A stretch of DNA of 64,000 nucleotides from Thermofilum sp. (GCA_038741495.1 JAVYKX010000002.1:1-64000), one strand, 5' to 3'. Shown: positions 41,368-51,157, counted from the stretch's first letter. Translations and numbers: made by a program. Notes: generated from the letters alone by a model not told the origin.

Positions 41368-42726
41368 ATGTGGTCAATACTCTACTACCTGCGTAACGAC
41401 CCGGAAAAGCTCCGCTGGAATATGCGAGCGCGATTCATGGACGAGAACCTCGTGGATGAAGCTTTAAAGCTGGATATCGAGTGGAGAAAAAAGAAGAGAG
41501 AATACGAGGAGACGAAGCATAAGCTAAACGTCGTATCGAATGCTATACGCTCTGCAGGCACAGAGGAGAGAGCGAAGCTTGTGGCTGAAGCGAGGAGACT
41601 GAGCGAAGCGGTGAAGGCGCTGGAGCAGGAACTCGCCACTCTCGAAGAGGAACGTGAAAAGCTCCTGAGGAGGATACCTAACGTCATCCATGAAAGCGTC
41701 CCGGTGGGTCCTGACGAGAGCTTCAATGTTGTCGTGAGGTGTTGGGGAAGGGCGCGCGTTCCCAGAGCTTTCGAGGAAAGCTTCCTTCAAGAAACCAAGG
41801 GTAAAGGGTGCGAGATGAGCTACGAGCTGATAGACTGGACCCCGGTAATTCACGCGGATTTCCTCGAGAGTAGAGGGTTGACAAACGTCACTAAAGCTGG
41901 AGAAGTAGCTGGTGCACGCTTCTACTACATGATGGACGACTTAGTCTGGTTAGAGCTAGCCCTTATCGCATACGCTTTGGAGTTCCTCGCAGAGAAAGGC
42001 TTCCGCTTGGTAGTTCCCCCTCTGATGCTACGTGAAGAGGTATTGGCTGGCGTGGTCAGCTTTGAAGACTTTCGAGATATGATCTACAAGATCGAGGGCG
42101 AGGACCTCTACCTGATAGGTACCGCGGAGCACCCCCTTGCCGCGTTGCACGCCGGCGAAGTAATTTCTGAGGGAGAGCTGCCGATCCTGTATGCTGGCGT
42201 GAGCCAGAGCTTCAGAAAGGAGGCCGGTGCCCACGGGAAGGACACCAAAGGGATATTCAGGGTTCACCACTTCAGCAAAGTAGAGCAGTTCGTGTTCGCC
42301 CACCCCGACACGTCGTGGGAGTGGCACGAGCGGCTCATACGCAACGCTGAAGAGCTGTGGCAGGGTTTAGGTCTACCTTACAGGGTAGTCAACATTGCTT
42401 CTGGAGACCTTGGAGTCGTCGCCGCGAAGAAGTACGACATAGAGGCTTGGATGCCCGCACAGGGCAAATTCAGGGAAATGGTTTCGTGCAGCAACTGCAC
42501 TGATTGGCAAAGCTACAGGCTGAACATACGCTATGCCGAGACGCGCGGTGCTCCCAGCAAAGGTTATGTGCACACGCTGAATAGCACCGCTCTAGCCATT
42601 CAGAGGACGATCACCGCAATCGTAGAGAATAACCAGCGGGAAGACGGGCGGGTCATTCTACCTAGGGTTCTGAGAAAGTACCTCGACCACGTTGAACACA
42701 AGCTTAGAGTCTTTGCCTTCGAGTAA
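41368..42726 (+). CDS. serS: Seryl-tRNA synthetase (standard class II type)
   Basis: Charges tRNA-Ser. The N-terminal coiled-coil arm (about 30-110: [18 protein letters not shown]) that grips the long variable arm of tRNA-Ser is present, as are motif 2 [22 protein letters not shown], seen as FRKEAGAHG and [13 protein letters not shown], and motif 3 [12 protein letters not shown]. It is the common form, not the rare methanogenic SerRS. Length 452. A cognate tRNA-Ser(GCT) gene is at 61764-61851. Confidence 0.96.
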   Translation: MWSILYYLRNDPEKLRWNMRARFMDENLVDEALKLDIEWRKKKREYEETKHKLNVVSNAIRSAGTEERAKLVAEARRLSEAVKALEQELATLEEEREKLLRRIPNVIHESVPVGPDESFNVVVRCWGRARVPRAFEESFLQETKGKGCEMSYELIDWTPVIHADFLESRGLTNVTKAGEVAGARFYYMMDDLVWLELALIAYALEFLAEKGFRLVVPPLMLREEVLAGVVSFEDFRDMIYKIEGEDLYLIGTAEHPLAALHAGEVISEGELPILYAGVSQSFRKEAGAHGKDTKGIFRVHHFSKVEQFVFAHPDTSWEWHERLIRNAEELWQGLGLPYRVVNIASGDLGVVAAKKYDIEAWMPAQGKFREMVSCSNCTDWQSYRLNIRYAETRGAPSKGYVHTLNSTALAIQRTITAIVENNQREDGRVILPRVLRKYLDHVEHKLRVFAFE

Positions 42727-42763
42727 GTATTTCCACGCTGGTCTGTGAACTCGGAAGAGAATC

Positions 42764-42771
42764 AATATATT
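42764..42771 (+). promoter_or_regulatory. TATA box of aIF5A
   Basis: AATATATT, 33-40 bases before the aIF5A ATG. Confidence 0.6.
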
Positions 42772-42803
42772 GCAGCGTTGACGCGGAGCACAGGGTAGTT
42801 AGC

Positions 42804-43202
42804 ATGTCCACACGCCCAGAGGAAGCGGGTAACGTCAAGGTTGGATCTTTCATAGTCATCGACGGAGAGCCCTGCAGAGTAGTCGAAGTAGAGAAGAGCA
42901 AAACCGGTAAGCACGGATCAGCTAAAGCGCGGATCGTCGGGATAGGCTTCTTCGACGGGGTGAAGAGAAGCATCGTCGTACCGACAGACGCGAAGGTGGA
43001 TGTACCCGTGATCAGGAAGTTCAACGCCCAGGTTGTATCGCTGATGGGCGACTCAGTGCAGCTAATGAGCTTAGAAGATTACGCGACATTCGAGATACCC
43101 ATGCCAACAGAGGAGGAAATACGAGGAAAGCTCGGTGAAGGAGTAGAGGTAGAAGTCTGGGAGATCATGGGACGCTATAAAATCCAGCGCGTAAGGGGAT
43201 AA
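42804..43202 (+). CDS. eif5a: Translation factor aIF5A
   Basis: Helps ribosomes through difficult peptide bonds. The hypusination/deoxyhypusination loop is [12 protein letters not shown], with the modified Lys in TGKHG. The N-terminal SH3-like and C-terminal OB-fold halves are both complete ([37 protein letters not shown]). Length 132 is normal. It has its own TATA box. Confidence 0.96.
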   Translation: MSTRPEEAGNVKVGSFIVIDGEPCRVVEVEKSKTGKHGSAKARIVGIGFFDGVKRSIVVPTDAKVDVPVIRKFNAQVVSLMGDSVQLMSLEDYATFEIPMPTEEEIRGKLGEGVEVEVWEIMGRYKIQRVRG

Positions 43203-43253
43203 ATCACTCCGGCAATCAAGTACCGGATAAGAGGAATTTTTGCCGGAAAGCAC

Positions 43254-43261
43254 CTATATAG
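43254..43261 (+). promoter_or_regulatory. TATA box of C/D-box sRNA candidate
   Basis: CTATATAG, centred 26-27 bases before the C box at 43285. No protein gene follows on this strand, so this promoter has no other obvious target. Confidence 0.65.
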
Positions 43262-43279
43262 CTCACCCCCATCTGTTAG

Positions 43280-43346
43280 CTGGAGTGATGAGCCAGGCAG
43301 GCCACGACCCCTACGGGGGATGAACGCGATCTTGAGTGCTGATTTC
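43280..43346 (+). ncRNA. Candidate box C/D guide sRNA
   Basis: C box GTGATGA (43285-43291) and D box CTGA (43339-43342) are both perfect and 47 bases apart. A C'-like GGGATGA lies at 43317-43323, leaving a 15-base guide (43324-43338) before D. The D' box is not clear, perhaps the ACGA near 43304. A TATA box lies 26 bases upstream of the C box and a TTTCCTTTT run follows the D box. Total length of about 60-65 bases is normal for archaeal C/D sRNAs. The target of the guide was not identified. Nop5, fibrillarin and the usual partner machinery are encoded in the window. Confidence 0.7.
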
Positions 43347-43492
43347 CTTTTCGAACTGCCAGTCTGGAATCCTCACATAGAAACCTCTGTTCCCGGACGA
43401 GCATTCAGAGAAGAAACCCCGAGCACAGAGGATCAGGGGGATGCGAGGAAAACAATATCGTCCTGGATAAAAAGGGCTCGACCCGGCACAAT

Positions 43493-44290
43493 CTAGAGCA
43501 GCGCCTCATCAAGGTACTTGTGGCAGCTGCAGCTTCTCTGCTCGGGTATTTGAGGAATCAGCTCCAGGAGCAACCTCTTGACCTTCTCGGTGTTCTCCGC
43601 CATGACTCTGGCTACCTCATGAGCGGTTACGGGTTTCTCCGCCCAAACGTCGTAGTCTGTAACCATCGCTATGTTCACGAAACACATCCGTGCTTCGCGT
43701 GCCAAGTTGACTTCGGGAACTAGAGTCATACCGATTATGTCAGCGCCAAACTGCCTCCAAAGCCTCGATTCCGCGCGTGTAGAGAACCTAGGGCCTTCAA
43801 TGCACACGTAGGTTCCCTTCTCGTGTATCGGTATGCCGAGCTTCTGCGCCGAGTTGACGCAGAGTCTCCTTAGTTCAGGGCAGAAGGGATCTGCCATGGA
43901 AACATGGGCCACAACAGGGCCCTCGTAGAACGTGTACTCCCGCTTCTTGGTCATATCGATGAACTGGTCTGTGCAGACGAAATCTCCCGGCCTATAATCC
44001 TCTCGAAGGCTTCCCACAGCTGAGACAGATATTAGCCTCTCAACTCCCAGCTCCTTCATGGCCCATATGTTAGCGCGGTAATTAACCCTGTGAGGCGGAA
44101 TCTCGTGCCGCTTACCATGCCTAGGCAAGAACGCTACCTTAACTCCGCGAACCTCGCCAACTACGACGTGGGCTGAGGGGGCCCCGAAGGGTGTGTACAC
44201 CTTCTCCTCTCTGGAGTTCTCTATGAAATCAGGGGAGTAGAGGCCGCTCCCCCCTATGATGCCGATCAGAACTCTCTCCTGTTTTTTCAT
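43493..44290 (-). CDS. mtnP: 5'-Methylthioadenosine phosphorylase
   Basis: Splits methylthioadenosine to adenine and methylthioribose-1-phosphate in methionine salvage. Marks are [64 protein letters not shown] and [10 protein letters not shown] start at ATG 44290 (MKKQERV), discarding a 38-residue upstream extension that has no family counterpart; TATA-like GCTTTAAGTG at about 44311-44320 fits a near-leaderless transcript from there. The length of 265 is then typical. Two extra Cys at the end (SCSCHK) may form the stabilising disulfide known from hyperthermophilic MTAPs. Confidence 0.92.
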   Translation of the reverse strand: MKKQERVLIGIIGGSGLYSPDFIENSREEKVYTPFGAPSAHVVVGEVRGVKVAFLPRHGKRHEIPPHRVNYRANIWAMKELGVERLISVSAVGSLREDYRPGDFVCTDQFIDMTKKREYTFYEGPVVAHVSMADPFCPELRRLCVNSAQKLGIPIHEKGTYVCIEGPRFSTRAESRLWRQFGADIIGMTLVPEVNLAREARMCFVNIAMVTDYDVWAEKPVTAHEVARVMAENTEKVKRLLLELIPQIPEQRSCSCHKYLDEALL

Positions 44291-44393
44291 CACGTGAGAA
44301 ATTTTCCTACACTTAAAGCTCTTACTCCGCCATGCATAAAAAGCAATATCAAGAACGTTAACCAGGCCTCCGGCTTCATGAAATGCTACGCCA

Positions 44394-45353
44394 TTACGTT
44401 GCAATCACCAGTTTATCGGCCCAGCTCGACTCTATACCATACTCCGACTTCAGACGCTCGGCGAAAGCTTTCCTGTAACCTACGAAGGGGATGACGACGG
44501 ATGCGCCGCTCCTCAAAACATAGTCTAATATCCTCGCGTAGCCGACATGACTCGAGAGTGGTATACCCCTTCGAACAGCCCAGCCCGTGCAGATAATCGA
44601 CTTGCTGAAGCCTCGCGCCTGCGAGCTCAAACCCGCGATAGCTATGCCGCCATTACCCCCGAGCGAGGAAGATGAAATGTAGCTTCCGATGAACTCTCCC
44701 GATTCCTCATAAAATCTGTTGTACCGTGCTATCCTCTCCTCAACTACCGGGGGTGTTCGCAGCGAAAAGCTGATGAGAGCAGTGATTTCCTGCGCGACTC
44801 CCAACCGCCTACCCTTGATGAGCACCCTGCCCCCCGACTCTACCTCCTCTCTCACCGCTCTAACCAGCCGGCCGTAGAGCTCGGCACGCTCAGGGAAGCT
44901 GAAGGAAGGGTTGCCGTAGGTGGCATCAATTACTAGAATATCACTCTTCACAATTTCGGCTGGACGAAGAATAACTCGCCTCTCAGAGTTAAAATCGCCC
45001 GTGTAGGTTATCGCCTTACTCTGCAGCTCGAACGAAAACTGCAAGCTGCCGATTATGTGCCCTGCCTCGTATGCCCGAATGTTCAAACCAGCGACTTCAA
45101 CTTCACCGCCGGGTTCTACCTCTACTACGTTGGCAAGCTTGCCGTGAGGATCGACAAGGCGGCGTGTAGCTCTACTCATAACTATCGGAATCTTCCTGAG
45201 AAACTTGATCACGGAAGGGGAGTAATGATCTCTGTGAGCGTGGCTAAGCAGCACAACATTCGGTAGCTTCGGCGGTCTGCTCCTGGGGTCGGCAAGGATG
45301 TACCTTCCTCCCCCTTCGATGTGAACGCCTCCCTGAACTTTGATAGTTATCAT
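44394..45353 (-). CDS. Metallo-beta-lactamase-fold protein, RNA-processing type
   Basis: A 319-residue metal hydrolase with the HxHxDH motif at H38, H40, D42 and H43 (LLSHAHRDH), a later YTGDFNSE and VIDATYGNP, and a C-terminal strand [11 protein letters not shown]-like end. It looks like a reduced relative of mRNA 3'-processing/exonuclease MBL proteins, related to archaeal 'exonuclease of the beta-lactamase fold'. The beta-CASP insertion is short. It overlaps the upstream phosphoribosyltransferase gene by four bases, so the two are co-translated; the link in function is unclear. Confidence 0.8.
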   Translation of the reverse strand: MITIKVQGGVHIEGGGRYILADPRSRPPKLPNVVLLSHAHRDHYSPSVIKFLRKIPIVMSRATRRLVDPHGKLANVVEVEPGGEVEVAGLNIRAYEAGHIIGSLQFSFELQSKAITYTGDFNSERRVILRPAEIVKSDILVIDATYGNPSFSFPERAELYGRLVRAVREEVESGGRVLIKGRRLGVAQEITALISFSLRTPPVVEERIARYNRFYEESGEFIGSYISSSSLGGNGGIAIAGLSSQARGFSKSIICTGWAVRRGIPLSSHVGYARILDYVLRSGASVVIPFVGYRKAFAERLKSEYGIESSWADKLVIAT

Positions 45354-46081
45354 GCAGAAACCTTGTATGTCGTACCCTCCTTTTTAAGGAGACCGGCCAT
45401 CTCCAGCCTGCTTAGCGCTATCTCGTAGTACGCGCTCCCCACATCGATGCCATACCACTCTCGGAAAGCCTTGATGAGCTCCTCCCTAGTCCAGCTGGTT
45501 TTCCCCTCTTTGACCATTTCGCGAATTATCTTCTCAAAGAAGTTCGTCGTGTCCTCTGCTCGCGTCCACGGGTACTGGTACCACACCCACTCCCTAACCT
45601 CCTCGACGAAGTAGTCCGGCTTTATCTTAGCCACCGGGGAGATCCACTGCATGGCAGCTACGCGCACCTCGAGGGGGCGCCAGTTCCTTAGCACGAACTC
45701 CCTAGCCACGATTACAGAATCTCCTGTATCGACAATATCGTCGACGATAAGCACGCGCTTACCCGAAAGATCTAAGGTGTACGGGTACTTCACATGAGCC
45801 TCAGCCGTTATCTCCGCCGCCCTTCCCCAGTGAAGGATCTGAAGGCTGACAAGATCGTGGACATCAAGGAAGTCGCAGAGGAGCCTCGCCGGCACGTATC
45901 CGCCTCTGGCTACTGCCACTACGACATCAGGCTTGAAGCCAGAAGCTTGGATAGCATCAGCGAGCTTCCTTACCCAGGTAACGACTTCCTCCCAGCTGAC
46001 GAGCTTGGTGTTAACTTTGGGCACAGGAAACGCAGTCCAAAGTGGATATTTAACTCTGATGCTTCTCTGACCTGCGATCAT
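45350..46081 (-). CDS. Phosphoribosyltransferase with C-terminal winged-helix extension
   Basis: Type I PRT with pyrophosphate loop VAVARGGYVPARLL and PRPP loop VLIVDDIVDTGDS (residues 110-121). Unlike the paralog at 23535-24107 it has about 55 extra C-terminal residues: SWTREELIKAFREWYGI and YYEIALSRLEMAGLLKKEG, which look like a winged helix. That suggests a nucleotide-controlled regulator or a domain for protein contacts (inference). It is divergent from EndA with two bases between their starts. Confidence 0.82.
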   Translation of the reverse strand: MIAGQRSIRVKYPLWTAFPVPKVNTKLVSWEEVVTWVRKLADAIQASGFKPDVVVAVARGGYVPARLLCDFLDVHDLVSLQILHWGRAAEITAEAHVKYPYTLDLSGKRVLIVDDIVDTGDSVIVAREFVLRNWRPLEVRVAAMQWISPVAKIKPDYFVEEVREWVWYQYPWTRAEDTTNFFEKIIREMVKEGKTSWTREELIKAFREWYGIDVGSAYYEIALSRLEMAGLLKKEGTTYKVSA

Positions 46082-46083
46082 CC

Positions 46084-46659
46084 ATGAGTGCAGAAGCCGC
46101 CGACCGGGAAAGAAAAATCGAGGCGATCCTGCTAGGTAGCAGGGTGGTGGTTCTAGACGTAGAGAAAGCTAACGAGCTTTACTTTAAGCGAGGTTTCTTC
46201 GGCAGATTCTATACTATTCCGAAGCCGAAGTTGCCAGACGTGAAGAAGGAGCTGGAGCTCTCCTACTTCGACGCTCTATACCTCATGGAGAAAGGTGTAC
46301 TGGAAGTGCGTAATGCGGAGGGGAGGCCTATAACTAGGGAAGAGCTAGCCGCGACCGCCTCCTCCCACTACGAAAACTTCTTCGACGCATATGCCGTGTA
46401 CAAGGATCTCCGCGAGCGCGGTTATGTAGTGAAGTCCGGGCTGAAGTTTGGGACTACCTTTGCGGTGTACAAGTTTGGCCCGGGAATCGACCACGCTCCT
46501 TTTCTAGTCCACGTTCTAGATTACGCTAGCCGCTTGGACCCCCTCGAGATAGTGAGAGCGGGTAGGCTTTCCCACTCTGTTAAGAAAAAGTTGCTGCTGG
46601 CTTACCGCGACCCTCGTGAAGACAAAATCAGGTACTTCGTTTTCAAATGGCTTTTCTGA
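46084..46659 (+). CDS. endA: tRNA-splicing endonuclease EndA
   Basis: Cuts both ends of tRNA introns at bulge-helix-bulge sites. The catalytic C-terminal domain has KFGTTFAVYKFG (Tyr129), DHAPFLVHV (His137) and SHSVKKKLLLAY (Lys near 168). The N-terminal domain (residues 1-80) is intact, so this is the catalytic subunit of a crenarchaeal heteromeric enzyme that needs a second structural subunit not seen here. Multiple non-canonical intron sites in the tRNA genes of this window fit such an enzyme. Confidence 0.93.
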   Translation: MSAEAADRERKIEAILLGSRVVVLDVEKANELYFKRGFFGRFYTIPKPKLPDVKKELELSYFDALYLMEKGVLEVRNAEGRPITREELAATASSHYENFFDAYAVYKDLRERGYVVKSGLKFGTTFAVYKFGPGIDHAPFLVHVLDYASRLDPLEIVRAGRLSHSVKKKLLLAYRDPREDKIRYFVFKWLF

Positions 46660-46729
46660 GCAGAAAAGAGAAGGTTTGAAATAGTAAGCCAAAAAAGCGG
46701 GTGATGCTTTAAGCATGCGAGAAGGTTGA

Positions 46730-47143
46730 ATGGTCAGCGTGCAGGAGCTCAGCGAGGTCATGAAGAGGTACATGCAGGATATTAGCCTCTCCATCGATCG
46801 TGGAAACTACGATGAGGCAATCGACCTAGCTATGAAGACTCTGGAGGTTCTTCTCTCCGTTGCGCAGAACGATGTCGTAGCAAACCTCGCAGATGCTAAC
46901 GTGAGAAAAATCGCTGCAGACTTCCTAGTGAACTACGAGAAAACACTCTCCTATGCTAGGGGTGTTAAGGAGGGGTTGAGGTACATGTCTCCGATCTACC
47001 AACCGGGAGAGAAGCTTCAGCTGCTGCAGGTGCTATCCTCAGCAGTATCGGAGCTTTTCAGCTTTATTATGGGCGCGCTGCTGGTGGTCGCTTCACTGAC
47101 AGGGCCTGCGGAGAAGCGCGAGGAAGTGAGGATGGTAGTATGA
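46730..47143 (+). CDS. Helical protein, function unknown
   Basis: A 137-residue protein predicted to be nearly all helix: ELSEVMKRYMQDISLSIDRG, YDEAIDLAMKTLEVLLSVAQ and LLQVLSSAVSELFSFIMGAL. The repeated helix pairs look like a HEPN or TPR-like bundle, and the first half (GNYDEAIDLAMKTLEVLL) is reminiscent of HEPN-type chains, but no RxxxxH catalytic motif exists. It is unrecognised. A TATA-like GCTTTAAGC precedes it near 46707. Confidence 0.6.
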   Translation: MVSVQELSEVMKRYMQDISLSIDRGNYDEAIDLAMKTLEVLLSVAQNDVVANLADANVRKIAADFLVNYEKTLSYARGVKEGLRYMSPIYQPGEKLQLLQVLSSAVSELFSFIMGALLVVASLTGPAEKREEVRMVV

Positions 47144-47232
47144 TGGTCCCGCGCGCCGGTGTTCATACCCCCCTCATACCTCTCGACCCTACGAGGGTCC
47201 GCCGAGGTCGACTCGCGAGGCACCGCAGCTAC

Positions 47233-47547
47233 TCACTGCGTTTCCAGCGGAGCTACATCGATAACATCTATGATGGCTCCCGCCTTCAGCTTGTACTTCT
47301 CCCGAAGCTCTTTGGGTATTGTAAACTGCCTTGAATCAGTGTACCTCGTTCTCAGCAGGCGCACGCGGAGAACGTGCTCGTTCCCCTCGACTCGTATCTT
47401 CACGACTGCGAACTTGAGGTCCTGGAGCCCGAGTTTTCTAACAAGCCTAGCCGGTATCAGTACTTGATTATTCGAGTACAGGCGTATAGAGTAAGGTAGA
47501 GAATCTATGTTTAGCCCGCGAGCCCCCCGGCGACCACCTCCCCCCAT
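47233..47547 (-). CDS. AbrB/SpoVT-type DNA-binding protein
   Basis: Contains a swapped-hairpin AbrB domain in its C-terminal half (SRQFTIPKELREKYKLKAGAII) and a more diverged N-terminal copy (NNQVLIPARLVRKLGLQDLK), so it looks like two AbrB hairpins in tandem. I use ATG 47547, which begins GGGGRRGARG; the much longer upstream frame is antisense to KsgA. Such proteins are transition-state regulators or antitoxins; no toxin gene is seen beside it. Confidence 0.75.
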   Translation of the reverse strand: MGGGGRRGARGLNIDSLPYSIRLYSNNQVLIPARLVRKLGLQDLKFAVVKIRVEGNEHVLRVRLLRTRYTDSRQFTIPKELREKYKLKAGAIIDVIDVAPLETQ

Positions 47548-47634
47548 GCCTTTAGGGGATATATACTGCAAATAAAAAAGAATTTCCCCCAGGGTTGCAG
47601 CAGCCACGGTGAATGACACGGGTTGGTAGAAAGC

Positions 47635-48468
47635 ATGAAAGAGAGCATCAGGGTGTATGTGACGAGGTTGATTAAGCAGTACGGGCTGAAACCCTCGCGT
47701 AAGCTCGGCCAGCACTTCCTCGTGGATGAGAGAGCCGTTGAAAGGTTCGTGAACGCAGTAGATCAATGCGGAGTAGTTTACGAAATAGGCTGCGGCCTCG
47801 GTAGTCTTACGATACCTCTAGCTCATCGAGCAAGCTATCTTTTTTGCAGCGAGCTAGACGAAACACTCGCAGGCATTCTTAAAAACGAAGTGGAGAGCAG
47901 GGGGATCGCCAACGTCGACATCATTAAAGCTGATGCTATGCGCTTCGAGATTAGCAAGCGCGCACACATCGTGGTTTCGAACACTCCCTTTAACATCTCT
48001 TCACGGCTAGTGGTCAAGCTCTGCAGAGATGAAGGGCTGCTCTACGCAGTGCTGGGGGTGCAGAACGAAGTGGGGCTTCGGCTCCTCGCCAAGCCTGGGG
48101 AAAGCAGCTATGGGAGATTAAGCGTGATAGCTCAGCTGTGCTTCGACATCGTGAAACTTTTCAAGATCCCACCACGCGCGTTCATACCGAGGCCTGAGGT
48201 GGCGACACTCGTTTTGCGCCTAACGCCGAAGCACAGCTTGACCGAAAAGGAGATCGCGGATGTAGAGCTGCTTACGCGGCGGCTCTTCTCGTTAAGAAAG
48301 AGGAAAGTACCGGGGGCTTTGAAAGAAGCTTTCAACCTTAGCGACGAGGAGATACGGAAACTGCTATCCCGGTGCGGGGTAAGCCAGGACCTGCGTGTTT
48401 ACGAGCTGACGCCGAGCCAGCTCCTGAGAATCACTCGCGAGGGCTTCCTCGAGCTCCACTCTCTTTAG
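47635..48468 (+). CDS. ksgA: 16S rRNA adenine dimethyltransferase KsgA/Dim1
   Basis: Dimethylates two adjacent adenines in the 3' hairpin of 16S rRNA. Marks are KPSRKLGQHFLVDERAV, the SAM motif VYEIGCGLGSLTIPLA, FCSELDETLA and the catalytic NTPFNISS, in which the usual NLPYNIS has Thr for Leu and Phe for Tyr. The C-terminal helical domain is complete. ATG 47635 is preferred over TTG 47623. A TATA-like element (ATATATAC, near 47560) fits. Its last 38 bases overlap the convergent eL43 gene. Confidence 0.93.
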   Translation: MKESIRVYVTRLIKQYGLKPSRKLGQHFLVDERAVERFVNAVDQCGVVYEIGCGLGSLTIPLAHRASYLFCSELDETLAGILKNEVESRGIANVDIIKADAMRFEISKRAHIVVSNTPFNISSRLVVKLCRDEGLLYAVLGVQNEVGLRLLAKPGESSYGRLSVIAQLCFDIVKLFKIPPRAFIPRPEVATLVLRLTPKHSLTEKEIADVELLTRRLFSLRKRKVPGALKEAFNLSDEEIRKLLSRCGVSQDLRVYELTPSQLLRITREGFLELHSL

Positions 48469-48739
48469 ATGCTTTCAGAGCCTTAAGCTCCTCGGGGATG
48501 AGCGTGCGCCCGAGCTCGGTGCGAGGAATGTAGGCTCCACCTGCAAAAGTGTATCCGCACTTCTTGCAGGACCAGATCCCCACACTAACCCTGCGAACAG
48601 TGCCTAGAGACTCGCATCTAGGGCATCGGTGCTTGGCTTTCATTTTCCTCTCGATGTAGGCTACCTTCTTCCTAAGCGTGGCGCCGTAGCGGGCTCCAAA
48701 ACGGCCAGCTGGCCCCACTATCCTTGTGTGCTTTCCCAT
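48431..48739 (-). CDS. rpl37ae: Ribosomal protein eL43 (L37Ae)
   Basis: Zinc-ribbon large-subunit protein. MGKHTRIVGPAGRFGARYG, HRCPRCESLGTVRRVSVGIW and CKKCGYTFAGGAY are all characteristic. Length 102. It is the last gene of the Rrp4-Rrp41-Rrp42-eL43 run, the right half of the archaeal exosome superoperon. Confidence 0.95.
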   Translation of the reverse strand: MGKHTRIVGPAGRFGARYGATLRKKVAYIERKMKAKHRCPRCESLGTVRRVSVGIWSCKKCGYTFAGGAYIPRTELGRTLIPEELKALKASKESGARGSPRE

Positions 48740-48793
48740 TTTACTCCCTCCGCCTACTATGCCCCGGCTTTAAAAGGATTGTTTTCCTACTCT

Positions 48794-49615
48794 CTATAGA
48801 GAGCGAAGGACGCTGAAAATCCGTTCAGCAGCCTGAAAAGCTGTTTCCTGTGCGTCCAATAGCTCCTTCACCGTGAATGAGCCCGCACCGCCTTTCTGGA
48901 TTGCGCAGATATTCCCATCCTCGGTGATGGCGAAGGTTATTCTCGCATCCGATACAAACTCTTCCTCCAGCGTTGGGTCAACGACGAGGTGATTCCCAAT
49001 TTTCACGATGGATACGTAAGCCACTCTTCTGACGATGGGCATTCTTTCGTACTCCTCGAGGAGTGAGACCCTGTTATCCTCCACCTTCACTTTCGGCAGT
49101 TTAGCTGTCAGCAACGCAGCCATCGCCGCGATACCGGAAGCGTCTATCAGGTTCCCGTCGTAGTCGAGAGGGTATATGTCGACGTAAATACCCCATACTT
49201 TCACTCCCGGAATTATAGCGAGCTTCCCAAAATCGATAGCTGGCGCGCTCCGCAAACCTCGATCTATAACCCTGGCCAGTTCGATATCCTCCTCGCCAGG
49301 AGGGCCCGCCTCGAAAAACGGTGAGGCCAGCGGTGACAGCTCGGCGTTAACAATGAGCACCCCCTGGTCGGGCGTGTCCATGAACGGGTTTACTAAGGAG
49401 GTTTTAACGCCGGCAATTACTTTCGTTTTACCCAACTCTACGAGCGCTGACCCCTCGGCCTTGGAGACGTAATTTGTTCGAACTGTAAATTGCCGCACGT
49501 CCTGGAGCCCTCTCCCATCTAGCCGCTCTCCACGCTTTAAGGACGCGAGAATTAGATCCCTCCGAAGCAGCGGGATTACTGTTCGGACAATCCTCTGCTC
49601 AGCCACTCTACTCAC
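48794..49615 (-). CDS. rrp42: Exosome subunit Rrp42
   Basis: Inactive RNase PH-fold partner in the hexameric exosome ring that degrades and tails RNA. Marks are [55 protein letters not shown] and the lack of the phosphate-binding and catalytic residues found in Rrp41. The gene overlaps Rrp41 by eight bases. Confidence 0.95.
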   Translation of the reverse strand: MSRVAEQRIVRTVIPLLRRDLILASLKRGERLDGRGLQDVRQFTVRTNYVSKAEGSALVELGKTKVIAGVKTSLVNPFMDTPDQGVLIVNAELSPLASPFFEAGPPGEEDIELARVIDRGLRSAPAIDFGKLAIIPGVKVWGIYVDIYPLDYDGNLIDASGIAAMAALLTAKLPKVKVEDNRVSLLEEYERMPIVRRVAYVSIVKIGNHLVVDPTLEEEFVSDARITFAITEDGNICAIQKGGAGSFTVKELLDAQETAFQAAERIFSVLRSL

Positions 49616-50345
49616 CTTCTTCGATTTTCGCGTAAGTTTCTTTTAGCGCTTTTATCTGAAGCCTGTGTATCTCATCTATGTGCTTCGAGGCGAGCTCTAA
49701 CGCACGCTTTACCTCTTCCTTAGTGAAAACTCCATCAGCCTGAATTAAAGTGATTTCACCATACCTCGGCATCATGGCGATAGGCATGTCTCCATCCCCG
49801 TACTGGTCTTCTACACCGTTAATATCCACTACGAGCAAATTGCCTATCTTACCGATGGCGACCGCTGCTACGAGGTCTCTCATAGCGATTCCCGCATCGG
49901 CAAGCGCTGTAGCAGCGGCAATTATGCTAGCAGTCCTCGTACCTCCGTCGGCCTCAAGAACGTTGATGTAGACGTCGATTGCGGTGCGAGGGTACTCCTC
50001 CAGGAATACTGCTGGTACTAACGCCTCCCTAACGACCTTTGATATTTCAATCTCTCTGCGAGTTGGCTGCGGGCTTTTCCTCTCAGCCACGGAGAAGGGA
50101 AGCATCGCGTACCTACAACGCAGGAGAGCTCTATCAGGAATTACTTCGTGGCGCGGTACCACTTCCCTGGGTCCGTAAACAGCAGCAATTACTTTGTTAT
50201 TACCCAGCTCAACGTACGCCGAACCGTCAGCGCTCTTCAACTTACCGACCTCTATCCTCAGGGGGCGCATCTCATCTGGCAACCTACCATCTACGCGCCT
50301 ACCCTGCTCGTCTATTAGTTTCACCTGTGCAGCTCGCTTAATCAT
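49608..50345 (-). CDS. rrp41: Exosome subunit Rrp41 (catalytic)
   Basis: Phosphorolytic 3'-5' exoribonuclease subunit. Marks are [39 protein letters not shown], the RNase PH catalytic loop [20 protein letters not shown] and [13 protein letters not shown]. It overlaps Rrp4 upstream (ATGA) and Rrp42 downstream, so the three ring and cap proteins are made together. Confidence 0.96.
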   Translation of the reverse strand: MIKRAAQVKLIDEQGRRVDGRLPDEMRPLRIEVGKLKSADGSAYVELGNNKVIAAVYGPREVVPRHEVIPDRALLRCRYAMLPFSVAERKSPQPTRREIEISKVVREALVPAVFLEEYPRTAIDVYINVLEADGGTRTASIIAAATALADAGIAMRDLVAAVAIGKIGNLLVVDINGVEDQYGDGDMPIAMMPRYGEITLIQADGVFTKEEVKRALELASKHIDEIHRLQIKALKETYAKIEEGE

Positions 50346-51028
50346 GTGAGCCTCGCCTTGATATACTCTCTTACTTTCGAGGTAAGCCCCTCCGTGTGAG
50401 CTTCTGCCTCTATCTTTTTTATCACTATTGCTGCCAGCTCTTCTCTCTTCTCGTTTCTCCCCACGACGAGCACCCTCCCATTCTGACCTACGATTATGTT
50501 CACTTCGAGAAGTTCCTCGAGAAGTTTAACCATCGATCCCTTCTTACCGATAACTCGAGGAACCTTGTTAGGAGATATCTCGACGACAATACCTCGCTCG
50601 ATTTTACCTAGCCTCGACTCCTTTATCGTCAATACGGGTTCTTTTGATTTGTCAAAAGAAACAACTCTAGCGAGAATCAAGTCACCTTCATCGAGTATCT
50701 TGGAAAGATCCGAGCGAGGTATCGTAACGGGCTTGGAGGTGACTTCCGAGACCGGTAATACCGCAAGATAAGGTGAGTTAATGTCAACAGTCCAGCTGGT
50801 GAAACCAACCTCGACGATCTTACCGATGACAAGGTCTCCCTCCGAGGGTATGTATTTGCCCTTCAGCGGAACCACCTTCAAGGTTTTACCGCCATCATCG
50901 CTGAGAACTACTCCTAGAACCTTCGACCTAATCTGCGAATTCACTTTATAGACCGCTCCCTCGACTCTCGCCTTAGCTCTATCCTGAACTAGATCCCCTG
51001 GCACTACTATGCGCTTCTCGCCACTCAT
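50342..51028 (-). CDS. rrp4: Exosome cap subunit Rrp4
   Basis: RNA-binding cap protein that guides substrates into the exosome. An N-terminal domain ([20 protein letters not shown]), an S1 domain ([20 protein letters not shown]) and a KH domain ([19 protein letters not shown]) follow each other. Of three Met codons I chose ATG 51028: TTAAATAA at 51057-51064 places the transcript start close to 51034, downstream of ATG 51043. The product is then 228 residues. Confidence 0.94.
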   Translation of the reverse strand: MSGEKRIVVPGDLVQDRAKARVEGAVYKVNSQIRSKVLGVVLSDDGGKTLKVVPLKGKYIPSEGDLVIGKIVEVGFTSWTVDINSPYLAVLPVSEVTSKPVTIPRSDLSKILDEGDLILARVVSFDKSKEPVLTIKESRLGKIERGIVVEISPNKVPRVIGKKGSMVKLLEELLEVNIIVGQNGRVLVVGRNEKREELAAIVIKKIEAEAHTEGLTSKVREYIKARLT

Positions 51029-51056
51029 CAGTGTCGAAGCCATGAACCGGCTGGGA

Positions 51057-51064
51057 TTATTTAA
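51057..51064 (-). promoter_or_regulatory. TATA box of the exosome operon
   Basis: TTAAATAA on the minus strand, 32 bases from its centre to ATG 51028. Confidence 0.6.
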
Positions 51065-51148
51065 GCAGACTGCTTCTCTCACCCACGAGTAAGACCCTTA
51101 AAGGTGGCGATGCAAGAACAAGCGGCACAGTCAACGAAGCGGGCAAAG

Positions 51149-51157
51149 CTTTTTATC
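51149..51157 (+). promoter_or_regulatory. TATA box of zinc-ribbon/EF1B pair
   Basis: CTTTTTATC, 23-31 bases before ATG 51180. Confidence 0.65.

Noticed and set aside
47548-47766. N-terminal extension of the AbrB protein
   Set aside because: The extra 73 codons are antisense to the 5' part of ksgA and have no AbrB features; ATG 47547 gives a sensible domain protein.
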